Positions 29,001 through 38,867 are shown, counted from the stretch's first letter. The stretch: DNA of 45,987 bases from an uncultured Actinomycetes bacterium (GCA_903821145.1 CAIJKC010000074.1:1-45987); one strand, 5' to 3'. Notes: generated by a model not told the origin, from the sequence alone. Program-made: numbers and translations.

Positions 29001-30380
29001 ATGGCCGCAGATCGTTTAGAGACAATTGTTAGTCTGGCCAAGCGCCGTGGGTTTGTTTACCCATCATCAGAAATTTATGGCGGATTACGCGCATCATGGG
29101 ATTACGGCCCACTTGGTGTTGAACTCAAGAACAATGTGAAGCGCCAATGGTGGCGGGCGATGGTTCAAGGCCGTGAAGATGTCGTTGGACTCGATTCCTG
29201 CGTCATCCTTGCTCGCGAAGTCTGGGAAGCATCAGGACACGTAGAGACATTCACCGATCCATTGACTGAGTGCACTGAGTGCCACAAGCGTTATCGCGCA
29301 GATCATTTGGAAGAGGGCTTTGAAGCGAAGAATGGTCGCATGCCGACTTCTATGGATGAAGTGAACTGCCCCAACTGTGGCAATAAGGGAAAGTTCACCC
29401 AGCCAAAGCAATTCTCTGGTCTACTCAAGACCTATCTTGGCGCAGTTGAGGATGAGAGTGGTCTTGCCTATCTTCGTCCAGAGACAGCGCAGGGAATTTT
29501 TATCAATTTTGATAATGTTGCACAGACATCGCGTAAGAAGCCACCCTTCGGTATTGGCCAAATTGGAAAGTCCTTCCGCAATGAGATTACGCCAGGAAAC
29601 TTCATCTTCCGTACCCGCGAATTTGAACAGATGGAGATGGAGTTCTTCGTCGTTCCAGGAACCGATGAAGAGTGGCATCAATACTGGATCGATACTCGTC
29701 TTGCTTGGTATACCGGACTGGGGATTAATCCAGATCGTCTGCGGCTTTTTGAGCACCCTAAAGAGAAACTCTCACACTATTCAAAGCGCACAGTCGATAT
29801 CGAATACAAGTTTGAATTTAATGGCACTGAGTGGGGTGAGCTCGAAGGCATTGCGAGCCGTACTGATTTCGATCTCAAGGCACATGGCGCAGCCTCTGGC
29901 AAAGACCTTTCATGGTTTGATCAGGAGAAGAATGAGCGCTGGGTGCCTTACGTCATCGAACCTGCAGCTGGTGTAGATCGCTGCGCTCTGACCTTCATCA
30001 TGGATGCTTACACCGAAGATGAAGCACCAAACTCCAAGGGTGAGATGGAGAAGCGTGCTGTTATGAAGCTCGACTATCGTCTTGCACCTGTCAAGGTAGC
30101 CGTACTTCCACTTTCACGTAATGCCGACCTCTCGCCCAAGGCACGTGATCTCGCTGCCGAGCTTCGCCAATACTGGTCTGTTGATTTCGATGACTCTGGC
30201 GCCATTGGTCGTCGTTACCGTCGTCAAGATGAGATCGGAACACCGTTTTGCATCACGATCGACTTTGAGAGTCTTGAAGATCATGCAGTGACTATTCGTC
30301 ATCGTGACAGCATGGAACAAGAGCGCATCGCAATCGATCAAGTACAGGCGTGGCTTGCACCGCGTCTGCTCGGGTGCTGA
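29001..30380 (+). CDS. glyS: Glycyl-tRNA synthetase (dimeric type)
   Basis: Class II synthetase that charges tRNA-Gly, homodimeric type. The chosen ATG has GGAGGA (28988-28993) in front, giving 459 residues; a start at 28929 would add 24 non-conserved residues. Motifs: [23 protein letters not shown], a zinc-type insertion (CTECHKRY and CPNCGNKG), motif 2 in [21 protein letters not shown], and the anticodon-binding domain at the C-terminus. The 108-base gap before it shows no clear T-box or riboswitch. The dus gene overlaps its end by seven bases. Confidence 0.96.
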   Translation: MAADRLETIVSLAKRRGFVYPSSEIYGGLRASWDYGPLGVELKNNVKRQWWRAMVQGREDVVGLDSCVILAREVWEASGHVETFTDPLTECTECHKRYRADHLEEGFEAKNGRMPTSMDEVNCPNCGNKGKFTQPKQFSGLLKTYLGAVEDESGLAYLRPETAQGIFINFDNVAQTSRKKPPFGIGQIGKSFRNEITPGNFIFRTREFEQMEMEFFVVPGTDEEWHQYWIDTRLAWYTGLGINPDRLRLFEHPKEKLSHYSKRTVDIEYKFEFNGTEWGELEGIASRTDFDLKAHGAASGKDLSWFDQEKNERWVPYVIEPAAGVDRCALTFIMDAYTEDEAPNSKGEMEKRAVMKLDYRLAPVKVAVLPLSRNADLSPKARDLAAELRQYWSVDFDDSGAIGRRYRRQDEIGTPFCITIDFESLEDHAVTIRHRDSMEQERIAIDQVQAWLAPRLLGC

Positions 30381-31540
30381 CCAGACCTGCGCCACTTCGG
30401 CTCCCTATTGCTAATGGGGGGTTTGCTAATAACGAGGTGGTTCTTGAAACCCCCGTTGTGCTTGCCCCTATGGCCGGTATTACCAACTCCGCCTTTCGCA
30501 CTCTCTGTCGCGAGCAAGGAGCTGGACTCTTTGTCTCTGAGATGGTGACTGCACGTGCGTTGATTGAACGCCATCCAGAAACACTTCGGCTTATCACTCC
30601 AGGTAAGGGTGAAACCCCACGATCTGTGCAGCTCTATGCCGTAGATCCCATCGTGGTGGGAAAAGCGATCACGATGTTGATGGAGGAGAACCTCGCCGAT
30701 CACATCGATCTCAACTTTGGCTGCCCAGTCCCTAAAGTGACACGACGTGGCGGGGGAGCAGCTCTTCCTTATAAGCGCCGCCTCTTTGAAAATATTGTTA
30801 AGGCATCGGTAGATGCTGCGAAACCTTATGGCGTGCCGGTGACAGTAAAGATGCGCGTTGGAATCGATAGCGACCACCACACCTACCTTGATGCTGCGAT
30901 GTCTGCAGCAAATGCTGGTGTTGCTTGGGTTGCCTTGCATGCCCGCACCGCTGAACAGATGTATGACGGTGAAGCAGATTGGTCAAAGATTGCCACACTC
31001 GTTGAACACCTTAAGCCGACCGGTGTTCCAGTTCTAGGTAATGGTGATATCTGGAGCGGGGAAGATGGCGCTCGAATGATGGCGCAGACTGGGTGCGCGG
31101 GGGTTGTCGTGGGAAGAGGCTGCCTGGGGCGTCCTTGGCTCTTCGCCGATTTAGTCCGCTCCTTACGCGGTGATTCCACAAAATCTGAACCCTCACTCTT
31201 TGAAGTGCGCGATGTCATGATTCGTCACGGGCACCTGCTTGTTGAATTCTTCGAGGCGGAAGGCCGCGCAATGCGTGATCTTCGCAAACATATGGCCTGG
31301 TATCTCAAGGGCTTTACTGTTCCACGCGAGATTCGTTCAGCCCTTGGCATGGTTGCATCTCTGGGTGAATTGGAACACTTGCTGGGGCAACTCGATGATC
31401 AGCCATATCCCACAGCAGTGTCGGAAGCTCCACGAGGAAGAAAATCTCACGGACGACCACCGACCCTTCCGGATGGATGGCTCAAAGACCCAGATGAGAT
31501 TCCCGCAATCACAATCGATGATTCGGTTTCAGGCGGATGA
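30374..31540 (+). CDS. dus: tRNA-dihydrouridine synthase (DusB-like)
   Basis: FMN-dependent reduction of specific uridines in tRNA. From GTG 30374 it has 388 residues; a TTG at 30350 in the same frame is an alternative but lies deeper in glyS. Motifs in order: [12 protein letters not shown], the substrate loop [11 protein letters not shown] with the catalytic cysteine, [19 protein letters not shown], and the FMN phosphate site GNGDIWS with [13 protein letters not shown]. The stop overlaps the next ATG (ATGA). glyS-dus-YdcF-like-dgt form one co-directional block. Confidence 0.92.
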   Translation: MLTRPAPLRLPIANGGFANNEVVLETPVVLAPMAGITNSAFRTLCREQGAGLFVSEMVTARALIERHPETLRLITPGKGETPRSVQLYAVDPIVVGKAITMLMEENLADHIDLNFGCPVPKVTRRGGGAALPYKRRLFENIVKASVDAAKPYGVPVTVKMRVGIDSDHHTYLDAAMSAANAGVAWVALHARTAEQMYDGEADWSKIATLVEHLKPTGVPVLGNGDIWSGEDGARMMAQTGCAGVVVGRGCLGRPWLFADLVRSLRGDSTKSEPSLFEVRDVMIRHGHLLVEFFEAEGRAMRDLRKHMAWYLKGFTVPREIRSALGMVASLGELEHLLGQLDDQPYPTAVSEAPRGRKSHGRPPTLPDGWLKDPDEIPAITIDDSVSGG

Positions 31541-32166
31541 TTTTTCTCTTTCGTCTCCTGCGTCGACTCTTTACCTTTCTCCTGTTGTTGATCATTGTGG
31601 TGCCAGGATATTTTGCCTATTCCATTTGGAATGAAGGACATCGTGCTCACCCAGTAAAGAGTGATGCCATTGTTGTGCTTGGGGCAGCGCAATTTAATGG
31701 CGTCCCCTCAGATATCTTGCAATCGCGTATCGATGAGGCAGCCCGTATCTTCAAGCAGGGGTATGCACCCCGCATCATCACTGTTGGCGCTAATGCAAAA
31801 GGTGATAATTACACCGAAGCGTCAACAAGTCGGTTGACACTGCTCCACGATAAAATTTCAAAGAGCGCCCTAGCCTCGATTCCTCTCGGGCGAGATACAT
31901 TAAGCAGCACTGTGGCATATGTGAGCTATCTGCGTTCTCACTCATATACGTCGATCATTATTGTTACCGATCCTTACCATTGCTATCGGGCTGAGGCAGA
32001 GGCTAAAGATCTAGGAATCAGTGCAAGCTGCGCACCGGCCACAGGTGGCCCGGCAGCGATTGGGTCAGCTGGGTGGCGATATATAGCCCGTGAAACAGGT
32101 GCCTATTTGGCCTATAAGACGGTTGGTCAATTTGGCATTCACCTAACAGACCAGATCAAGAAGTAG
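31537..32166 (+). CDS. YdcF/SanA-like membrane protein (DUF218)
   Basis: Protein of 209 residues with one N-terminal membrane segment (about 5-27, rich in Leu/Phe) and a DUF218 domain (DAIVVLGAAQFNGVPSDIL, then RIITVGA and TDPYH). The domain most likely faces outside the membrane. Members such as SanA and YdcF are linked to envelope integrity, but the reaction is not known. The ATG overlaps the dus stop by four bases. Confidence 0.88.
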   Translation: MIFLFRLLRRLFTFLLLLIIVVPGYFAYSIWNEGHRAHPVKSDAIVVLGAAQFNGVPSDILQSRIDEAARIFKQGYAPRIITVGANAKGDNYTEASTSRLTLLHDKISKSALASIPLGRDTLSSTVAYVSYLRSHSYTSIIIVTDPYHCYRAEAEAKDLGISASCAPATGGPAAIGSAGWRYIARETGAYLAYKTVGQFGIHLTDQIKK

Positions 32167-32178
32167 AGTTCACTCACT

Positions 32179-33420
32179 ATGGTCCTTCAACAAGCAAGCG
32201 AACATCCAGGGTATACACCTGCCGATCGCGAGCGCTTCTTAGATGAGCCAGCAAAGCGTGGTGGACGAACTGAATTTGCTCGAGATCGAGCTCGCATCAT
32301 TCACTCCTTTGCACTGCGCCGCCTTGCCGCCAAGACTCAAGTGGAAGTTCCGTGGGCATCAGATTTCCCTCGAACTCGCCTCTCTCACTCACTCGAGTGC
32401 GCGCAGGTTGGTCGAGAATTAGGGGAGGCACTTGGTGCCGATCCCGATTTGATGGAGGGCGCCTGTTTAGCTCATGACTTGGGCCACCCACCCTTTGGCC
32501 ACAATGGTGAAGATGCACTCAATGAAATCAGTCATGCTGCCGGTGGCTTTGAGGGAAATGCTCAGTCACTTCGATTGTTGATTCGTCTTGAAGCAAAGAC
32601 TGTGGATGCACATGGTCACTCGATTGGACTTAATCTCACTCGCGCCTCACTCGATGCGGCGACGAAGTATCCATGGCCTCGTGCAACCAATCTTCGCAAG
32701 TTTGGTGTCTATGACGATGACCTTGAAGTCTTCCATTGGATTCGCAGAGGTGCACCAGATGGTGCGCAAGCGATGGAAGCCCAGATCATGGATTGGTCTG
32801 ATGATGTCGCCTACTCGGTTCATGATTTGGAAGATGCAATTGTTTCGGGTCAAGTAAAACTTGAAGGCTTGCATGCTGATATCGGCGATCTCTTTCTGAT
32901 GGCCAAGAGCACGAGCCTGCCTGATATCACGGAAGAGGAAGCCAGTTCTGCTCTCACTAAGTTGCAGTCGCTCTCGTGCTGGCCAACCACCTATGACGGT
33001 TCACATCGTAATTTGGCACGGCTTAAGGATCTCGCATCCCAATTAATCGGCCGTTTCGCTCTCGCTGCAGAATCTGCAACCCGCGATCAGTACGGAGATG
33101 GAAATCTCACTCGCTACAGCGCCAATCTTGTCGTTCCTCGCGAGCAACGCGTTGAAGTCGCTCTCTTAAAGGCTATCGCTGGACACTATGTGATCAGCGC
33201 CGAGTCATCCCAGAAACGGTATGCGGAGCAACAAGTCCTCATTAAGGAACTGGTGGAGATGGTCTTTACCGGGGGTGAGGCGGCTCTTGAGAGTTTCTTC
33301 ATCGAGGATTGGCGCCAGGCGAGCACGGATGCACAGCGGCTGCGCGTTGCGATCGACCAGATTGCATCCCTCACAGACCCTGGTGCCTACGTTCTCCACA
33401 ATAAGCTCGCCAATCGCTAA
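32179..33420 (+). CDS. dgt: dNTP triphosphohydrolase, Dgt-like (HD domain)
   Basis: HD-superfamily enzyme that removes triphosphate from dGTP or other dNTPs. It has 413 residues. Metal ligands are seen as RLSHSLEC, then the HD pair in CLAHDLGHPPFGHNGE, and the later aspartate in WSDDVAYSVHDLED. It is 12 bases behind the YdcF-like stop, without an obvious Shine-Dalgarno site. It sits before dnaG, a common actinobacterial pair linking dNTP control with replication. Confidence 0.93.
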   Translation: MVLQQASEHPGYTPADRERFLDEPAKRGGRTEFARDRARIIHSFALRRLAAKTQVEVPWASDFPRTRLSHSLECAQVGRELGEALGADPDLMEGACLAHDLGHPPFGHNGEDALNEISHAAGGFEGNAQSLRLLIRLEAKTVDAHGHSIGLNLTRASLDAATKYPWPRATNLRKFGVYDDDLEVFHWIRRGAPDGAQAMEAQIMDWSDDVAYSVHDLEDAIVSGQVKLEGLHADIGDLFLMAKSTSLPDITEEEASSALTKLQSLSCWPTTYDGSHRNLARLKDLASQLIGRFALAAESATRDQYGDGNLTRYSANLVVPREQRVEVALLKAIAGHYVISAESSQKRYAEQQVLIKELVEMVFTGGEAALESFFIEDWRQASTDAQRLRVAIDQIASLTDPGAYVLHNKLANR

Positions 33421-33437
33421 GCCGTCGGGATTCTCGT

Positions 33438-33443
33438 TAGGAT
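33438..33443 (+). promoter_or_regulatory. -10 box TAGGAT of dnaG (leaderless)
   Basis: TAGGAT, six bases (AGTTGC), ATG. Confidence 0.5.
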
Positions 33444-33449
33444 AGTTGC

Positions 33450-35279
33450 ATGGCTGGCCGTATAAGAGATGAAGATGTCGCGCATGTGCGCGAGCACAGC
33501 CATATCGATGATGTCGTTGGCGATTATGTCCAACTCAAAGGTGCTGGTGGGGGACAGAAGAAGGGGCTCTGCCCATTTCATGATGAGAAGTCACCTTCCT
33601 TCCATGTCACACCATCGAAGGGCTACTTCCACTGCTTTGGTTGCCAGACTGGCGGAGATGTCATCGCCTTCCTGATGAAGCTTGAACACTTGACCTTTAC
33701 GGAAACCGTTGAGCGCCTGGCAGAACGAATCGGCTACCAACTCACCTATGACTCAAGTGGCCCCTCTACTCCAGGAATTAATCGATCAAGACTCGTTGCC
33801 GCAAATACCGTAGCCGCAAAGTTCTATCAAGAAGAACTCGGCAAGCCCGGTCCTGCGCAAGTTGGCCGTGATTTTCTCAATGGCAGAGGCTTTGATCGCG
33901 CAGCGGCAGATCTCTTCGGTGTTGGCTATGCCCCCGATGAGTGGGACGCTCTCTATAAGCATTTATCTGGACTTGGTTATTCTGACACTGAACTCAATAC
34001 TGCAGGTCTGATCAAAGAAGGTTCACGCGGTGGCTTCATCGATCGCTATCGCAATCGCCTGATCTGGCCAGTGAAAGATATTTCTGGAGATGTTGTCGGC
34101 TTCGGCGCCCGAAAGCTTGCCGGCGATGATAAAGACCAAGGACCAAAGTATCTCAATACCTCAGAGACTCCACTCTATAAGAAGTCACAGTTGCTCTATG
34201 GACTTGATATGGCGAAGAAAGAGATCGCCAAGAAGCGCCAGGTCGTTATCGTTGAAGGCTATACCGATGTTATGGCAGCGCACTTAGCTGGAGTGAGCAC
34301 GGCAGTTGCCACCTGTGGCACAGCATTCGGAGATGACCACATTCGTATCATTCGACGTCTCTTGATGGATGATGATGCATTCCGCGGTGAGGTGATCTTC
34401 ACCTTTGATGGCGATGCTGCCGGACAGAAGGCAGCCCTACGAGCCTTTGATGATGATCAGAAATTTGTTGCGCAGACCTTTGTTGCAGTCGCTGCCAATG
34501 GTATGGATCCATGCGATCTTCGCCAAAGTGGTGGAGATGAAGCGGTCCGCGATCTGGTCGCGCGCCGTGTTCCGCTCTTTGAATTTGCGATGAAGTCGGT
34601 CATTGCCGGCTATGACACAAAAACACCAGAAGGACGTGTAAGCGCTCTCAATCAGGTGGCACCACTGATCAGCAAGATTAAGGATGCTTCATTGCGCCCT
34701 GAGTATGTCCGATCAGTTGCCGCATGGCTTGGTATGGAAGTCGATGTAGTGAATAGTGCAGTCAAGAGCAGTGGCCCTAAGGGTGGCACACAGAGACAGA
34801 ACGTGGTTGCAAGCGATGGCGTCAATCTCAAAGATCCGATCTTGATGCTGGAACGGGAAGTCTTAAAGGTGAAACTTCAGGTGAGCGAACTAGCACTTCC
34901 TTGGTCTGAGCTTGAGCCTGAGGCATTTACTTACGGTCCTTATGCAGCCTTACGTTCGCGTATCGATGAGTCACCTGATCAAGTAATCACCGATCTCCTT
35001 GACCGAACTGAAGATGAAGAGATCCGTTCATTGATCACCGAGCTGACAGTGGAACCGATTCGAACCGATGGTGAGATTTCAGAGCGCTACATCCAATCGA
35101 TCTTTGCACGCCTTCGTGAGGTAGCCCTCAGTCGTGAGATCGCCGAGATTAAGTCCAGTCTTCAGCGCCTTAATCCCGTCGAAAATGAGGCGGAATACAA
35201 CGAAACCTTCACGAGATTGGTCGGCCTTGAGGCCAAGCGCCGCACTCAGCGAGAATTGGCGGTCGGGGAGGGGCTTTAG
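33450..35279 (+). CDS. dnaG: DNA primase DnaG
   Basis: Makes RNA primers for replication. The 609 residues show the CHC2 zinc finger (Cys41 in CPFHDEKSPSFHV, then CFGCQTGGD), the RNA polymerase core, and the Toprim domain (EGYTDVMAAHLAG, then FDGDAAG). The C-terminal helicase-interaction domain (about residues 460-609) is less conserved, as usual. ATG six bases after TAGGAT. tRNA-Asn follows 18 bases behind the stop. Confidence 0.96.
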   Translation: MAGRIRDEDVAHVREHSHIDDVVGDYVQLKGAGGGQKKGLCPFHDEKSPSFHVTPSKGYFHCFGCQTGGDVIAFLMKLEHLTFTETVERLAERIGYQLTYDSSGPSTPGINRSRLVAANTVAAKFYQEELGKPGPAQVGRDFLNGRGFDRAAADLFGVGYAPDEWDALYKHLSGLGYSDTELNTAGLIKEGSRGGFIDRYRNRLIWPVKDISGDVVGFGARKLAGDDKDQGPKYLNTSETPLYKKSQLLYGLDMAKKEIAKKRQVVIVEGYTDVMAAHLAGVSTAVATCGTAFGDDHIRIIRRLLMDDDAFRGEVIFTFDGDAAGQKAALRAFDDDQKFVAQTFVAVAANGMDPCDLRQSGGDEAVRDLVARRVPLFEFAMKSVIAGYDTKTPEGRVSALNQVAPLISKIKDASLRPEYVRSVAAWLGMEVDVVNSAVKSSGPKGGTQRQNVVASDGVNLKDPILMLEREVLKVKLQVSELALPWSELEPEAFTYGPYAALRSRIDESPDQVITDLLDRTEDEEIRSLITELTVEPIRTDGEISERYIQSIFARLREVALSREIAEIKSSLQRLNPVENEAEYNETFTRLVGLEAKRRTQRELAVGEGL

Positions 35280-35297
35280 TATCATTCCCCTGTTCAA

Positions 35298-35373
35298 TCC
35301 CCTGTAGCTCAGTTGGTAGAGCACTCGACTGTTAATCGAGATGTCACAGGATCGAGGCCTGTCGGGGGAGCCA
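35298..35373 (+). tRNA. tRNA-Asn (anticodon GTT), CCA encoded
   Basis: Cloverleaf of 76 bases. Acceptor TCCCCTG pairs with CGGGGGA (last pairs include one T-G); the D arm is GCTCAGTTGGTAGAGC; anticodon stem CTCGA/TCGAG around loop CTGTTAA with anticodon GTT; T stem ACAGG/CCTGT. Discriminator G and CCA are encoded. The T loop reads ATCGAGG, so position 54 is A instead of the almost universal T. Confidence 0.95.
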
Positions 35374-35422
35374 TCTAGTCATCTGGCCAGCAATTCTCAG
35401 GTAGATGCTGTTAAATACCCGC

Positions 35423-36310
35423 ATGGCATCAAAGAAGATCGGTCTGGCCTCCTGGCGCAATCAACCTCTCGGAATCACTGTTCTTCGACTCTGGCTTGGC
35501 GGTACGTGGGTCTATGGCGGTTGGGTGAAGGCAAGTGATGCAGCTTTCTTAAGCAAATCTGGGCCGAATTCTTTTAGTGGTCAACTCACCAGTTATATCG
35601 GTCACTCACCACTGACTTTTGCACTGCGTCATATGCTCGAACACGCAACTCTCTTTGCCTGGTTTGTGATGCTCTCTGAATTTGCGATCGGTATCGCTGT
35701 CTTAACTGGCGTAGCGATGGACGCTGCAATTCTTGGTGGTTTCTCGGTCTCAATGATTCTCTGGCTCTCTGTTACCTATCACGTGCACCCATATTTCTTA
35801 GGCAGCGATCTCGCCTTTGCGGCTTCTTGGCTCGCACTCTTCTTCCTATGGCGTGCTCACTCACGCTCTGGCTCACGAGGGCGAACAACGGCTCTTGGTG
35901 GCATCATTCCCAATCTCAAGGATCGACGTGAAGTTGTTGGCATTATGGGAGTTGCAGCAGGTGCTGTAATTGCCTCACTCGCTGGTGGGTCCTTTAGACC
36001 CAAGATCAAGGTTGGCGCAGCGATTGTGAAAGTCGCAGATTTTCCAGTCGGATCGACCATGCCCTTTACGGCCAATGATGGAAACCCAGCAATACTCTTT
36101 CGCACCAAAGCTGGCGTCTTCGCTTATAGCGCGATGTGTACTCATCAGGGTTGCACCGTCGCTTATGACGCTCTCTCACACGCTTTGAACTGCCCATGCC
36201 ATGGTGCCAAATTTGACTCGGCCACAGGAGCTGTTCTCGCAGGTCCTGCGCCTACGCCACTTCCAAAGATTGGCGTTCAAATCTCCGGCGCTAATATCGT
36301 CCAAATTTAA
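35423..36310 (+). CDS. DoxX-like membrane domain fused to a Rieske [2Fe-2S] domain
   Basis: Protein of 295 residues from ATG 35423, preceded by TTAAAT and six bases; an ATG at 35405 is an alternative. The N-terminal half (about 10-150) has four hydrophobic segments typical of DoxX/DoxD quinone-linked proteins (WLGGTWVYGGW, FAWFVMLSEFAIGIAVLTG and others). After a loop and a further hydrophobic anchor (about 168-188) comes a C-terminal Rieske domain with both cluster motifs, CTHQGC and CPCHGAKFD. DoxX domains can reduce quinone from thiosulfate or thiols, so electron transfer between quinone pool and the Rieske centre is inferred. The donor is not known. Confidence 0.82.
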   Translation: MASKKIGLASWRNQPLGITVLRLWLGGTWVYGGWVKASDAAFLSKSGPNSFSGQLTSYIGHSPLTFALRHMLEHATLFAWFVMLSEFAIGIAVLTGVAMDAAILGGFSVSMILWLSVTYHVHPYFLGSDLAFAASWLALFFLWRAHSRSGSRGRTTALGGIIPNLKDRREVVGIMGVAAGAVIASLAGGSFRPKIKVGAAIVKVADFPVGSTMPFTANDGNPAILFRTKAGVFAYSAMCTHQGCTVAYDALSHALNCPCHGAKFDSATGAVLAGPAPTPLPKIGVQISGANIVQI

Positions 36311-36338
36311 TTGTAATCTTCGCGTAATGCAGATGAGG

Positions 36339-36344
36339 TAGGTT
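36339..36344 (+). promoter_or_regulatory. -10 box TAGGTT of the ACT-domain gene (leaderless)
   Basis: TAGGTT, six bases (CTGGTT), ATG. Confidence 0.5.
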
Positions 36345-36350
36345 CTGGTT

Positions 36351-36587
36351 ATGGCTCAATTCGTACTAGAAGTAGCACTCCCAGACCGTCCGGGTTCTCT
36401 TGGCGCTGTAGCGTCTGCGATCGGCTTTGCCGGTGGCGATATTAGAGGCCTTCAAGTCCTCAAGAATGAAGCCGGTCGCGGTTTCGACGAGATCATCGTT
36501 GCAATTCCAGGCTCTGACACAACCGACTTGGTAGATGTTCTCAATCAGATTGGTGGCGTTGAGGTTCTCTCAATTAAGCCGCTGTAA
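36351..36587 (+). CDS. Stand-alone ACT-domain protein
   Basis: Only 78 residues, a single ACT fold (VALPDRPGSLGAVASAIG is the ligand-binding strand-helix). ACT domains bind amino acids; free ones may regulate a partner enzyme. No partner is adjacent. The gene is convergent with galE, two bases away. Start is fixed by TAGGTT six bases upstream. Confidence 0.85.
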   Translation: MAQFVLEVALPDRPGSLGAVASAIGFAGGDIRGLQVLKNEAGRGFDEIIVAIPGSDTTDLVDVLNQIGGVEVLSIKPL

Positions 36588-36589
36588 GG

Positions 36590-37546
36590 CTACTGAATAC
36601 TCTCAAAGGTATCGGAGATCATCGACTCAAGATTGAGAGTCGGCTCCCAGCCGAGTAGCTCTTTCGCCTTTGTAATACTTGCGATCAGAGTTGCAGGGTC
36701 ACCATCTCGTCTCTGTGTCTCTTCAGTTGGGATTGTGTAACCAACCACCGCGCTGGCGGTATCAATTACTTCACGCACTGAATATCCGCCACCGCTTCCG
36801 AGATTAATGATCTCGTGGACGCCTGGCACCAACGCAGCAAGGGCCTGCATATGAGCTAGGGCGAGATCCTTGACGTGGACATAGTCTCGGACACAGGTGC
36901 CATCTTTCGTATCCCAGTCCGTACCGAATATCTTCAATGGATTCGAAGGTGTTGCCTTCAAGAGATTTGGAATCAAATGAGTCTCTGGGCTGTGTCGCTC
37001 GGCTAGCCACTTCCCATCTCGTGTGATCGCGCCGGCCACATTGAAATAGCGAAGGCTAATTGCTGCAAAACTCTCTTGCGCCGCCAAGTCAGTCAATAGA
37101 TTATCAACGGCCAACTTTGTTTCACCGTAAGGATTGGTGGGCTCTGCCTTCTGGGTTTCAAGAATCGGTTGCACCCTCGCATCGCCATAGGTTGCAGCAG
37201 AGGAAGAGAAGACAATACGAGAGACTCCTGCGCCATCCATCTCATCGAAGAGGATCTGACTTCCAATGACGTTGTTGGTGCGATAGAGATCAGGTTTGAG
37301 CACTGATTCGCCCACCAGAGATTTAGCAGCGAAGTGAATAACGCTCTCGCAGCCCTGCAACGCCATCTTTACCACGTTGCCATCGAGGAGGGATCCTTGG
37401 AAGAAGGTGGCTGCTTCTGGTACCGAATCTGCATGACCAGTACTGCAATCATCGAGAACTGTTACCTCATAGCCACTCTCAAGCAGAAGGGCGACGGTCG
37501 CGCTACCGATATAGCCAGCGCCACCTGTAACCAGAACTCTGCTCAT
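36590..37546 (-). CDS. galE: UDP-glucose 4-epimerase
   Basis: Short-chain dehydrogenase-type epimerase that interconverts UDP-glucose and UDP-galactose. The 318 residues begin with the NAD-binding TGGAGYIGS; the catalytic SSAATYG and YGETK (YxxxK) motifs are present, and the sugar-binding HLIPNLL and DGTCVRDYVHV segments follow. ATG is six bases behind TACAGT (minus strand). It supplies sugars for the cell envelope. Confidence 0.95.
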   Translation of the reverse strand: MSRVLVTGGAGYIGSATVALLLESGYEVTVLDDCSTGHADSVPEAATFFQGSLLDGNVVKMALQGCESVIHFAAKSLVGESVLKPDLYRTNNVIGSQILFDEMDGAGVSRIVFSSSAATYGDARVQPILETQKAEPTNPYGETKLAVDNLLTDLAAQESFAAISLRYFNVAGAITRDGKWLAERHSPETHLIPNLLKATPSNPLKIFGTDWDTKDGTCVRDYVHVKDLALAHMQALAALVPGVHEIINLGSGGGYSVREVIDTASAVVGYTIPTEETQRRDGDPATLIASITKAKELLGWEPTLNLESMISDTFESIQ

Positions 37547-37552
37547 GGGTTC

Positions 37553-37558
37553 ACTGTA
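37553..37558 (-). promoter_or_regulatory. -10 box TACAGT of galE (leaderless)
   Basis: TACAGT, six bases (GAACCC), ATG on the minus strand. Confidence 0.5.
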
Positions 37559-37568
37559 CTTGATCGCT

Positions 37569-38867
37569 TTAGTTGCGAATCTGTCCCGCGCATGAATCGA
37601 CAGGGGGTGCCTTTGTTTTCGTTGGAGTTGGCAGCGGGGTAGGCGTGCTTGTTGGAGTTGGGGCCTGGCTCACATTGAATTCAATGGGCAGCTCAGTGGC
37701 TGCATGCGTACCAGATTGATCGGTGAAGTAAACGACCCCTAGATAGTCACCTGCAACGAGAGAATTGACCGTGATGGTCCAACGACCTGTCGCTGCACGC
37801 TTTACTGTCTGGGTTCCAATAGTCATGGCATCGTCGAGGGATTTGAAACGCACGGTTCCCGTAACGACAGGCGTCCCATCTGGACGCAGAACATCGACTG
37901 TGACAATGAGTGGGTCCGCAGTTGTATTGGCACTCTGACTGACGATCTGCATAGTCGTTGCTTCGTTCTGGGGGAGTGAATCAGCTGGCTCTGGAGTCCA
38001 CGTGCCATGGGTGAGGGCAAGAAATTTTGTTGTGTTGCCAGCAAAGAGATTGAGGTCCACGCGAGTTCCCGGGACACCATACTTACCGGCGATTCCACAC
38101 GATGAGTACTGCCAGAACTGCCATTGCGCTGTGCAATTAGCGTTGCTCCACGGGTGTGCGAAGCACCCACCGGATTTGGAATTTGGTTGTGAGGTGGAGA
38201 TGGCTGGGTCAATTGAATAGTGCGCCATCCAGAGTGGGTATTGACGTAGCACGGGATCACCAGCCATCGCCCCCTCTAAGAATTGCGCGTATGAGTAGAA
38301 GATTGGTTTGCGATGAGATTTCTTTGCAACGCTGGCAAGCCACGTCTTTGCCCACAGCGTCACATTGGCCCGTGACATATATTTTGTGCAGGTACCAGAG
38401 TTATTCACACGCTGACAGTTATTTTCAAGGTCGAGAGCAACAGGCAAATCGCGTGCGTTATAGCCACCAATCTGCCCAATGCGCCAGATGACTTTGCGAG
38501 CCTGGGCATTTGCATCGTTGATGATAAAAGTTGGATCTGAGCTATCTGGCAGGTAGGCGTAATAATAGAAGCCGGTATAGAGATGGGCTTTCTGGGCTGC
38601 TAGTCGATCAACGAGCAGATACTTGAGCGCCATCGCATCAGCTGCCGTTTGTGCATCCCCGCCCTTGATCATGACAAAGCGAATCCCTGCCGAATACATC
38701 TTCTTAAAGTCGATAGGCGCACCACCTGCATGGTTCCAATGGCTCACATCAAGTCCTGCGATCCGCCCACCTGGTCCCAACTGGGCGATCTTGGCTGGCG
38801 ATAGCGCCCAGACAGAATCTGTGAGGAGAGTAAGGCAAAGCGCAAGTGCAATGAGAAGACGTTTCAC
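37569..38867 (-). CDS. Secreted GH25 lysozyme-like protein with Ig-like domain
   Basis: Protein of 432 residues. A signal peptide (1-21, MKRLLIALALCLTLLTDSV...) precedes a glycoside hydrolase 25 domain (about 35-265) with LDVSHWN at its start, FVMIKGG, the catalytic acid region ALDLENN, and WQFWQYSS near its end. It is followed by an Ig-like domain (about 305-400, PLIVTVDVLRPDGTPVVTGTV) and a Pro/Thr-rich tail. Family members cut the glycan strands of peptidoglycan. GTG start, overlapping the stop of the small gene upstream (GTGA), so the two are coupled. Confidence 0.85.
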   Translation of the reverse strand: MKRLLIALALCLTLLTDSVWALSPAKIAQLGPGGRIAGLDVSHWNHAGGAPIDFKKMYSAGIRFVMIKGGDAQTAADAMALKYLLVDRLAAQKAHLYTGFYYYAYLPDSSDPTFIINDANAQARKVIWRIGQIGGYNARDLPVALDLENNCQRVNNSGTCTKYMSRANVTLWAKTWLASVAKKSHRKPIFYSYAQFLEGAMAGDPVLRQYPLWMAHYSIDPAISTSQPNSKSGGCFAHPWSNANCTAQWQFWQYSSCGIAGKYGVPGTRVDLNLFAGNTTKFLALTHGTWTPEPADSLPQNEATTMQIVSQSANTTADPLIVTVDVLRPDGTPVVTGTVRFKSLDDAMTIGTQTVKRAATGRWTITVNSLVAGDYLGVVYFTDQSGTHAATELPIEFNVSQAPTPTSTPTPLPTPTKTKAPPVDSCAGQIRN

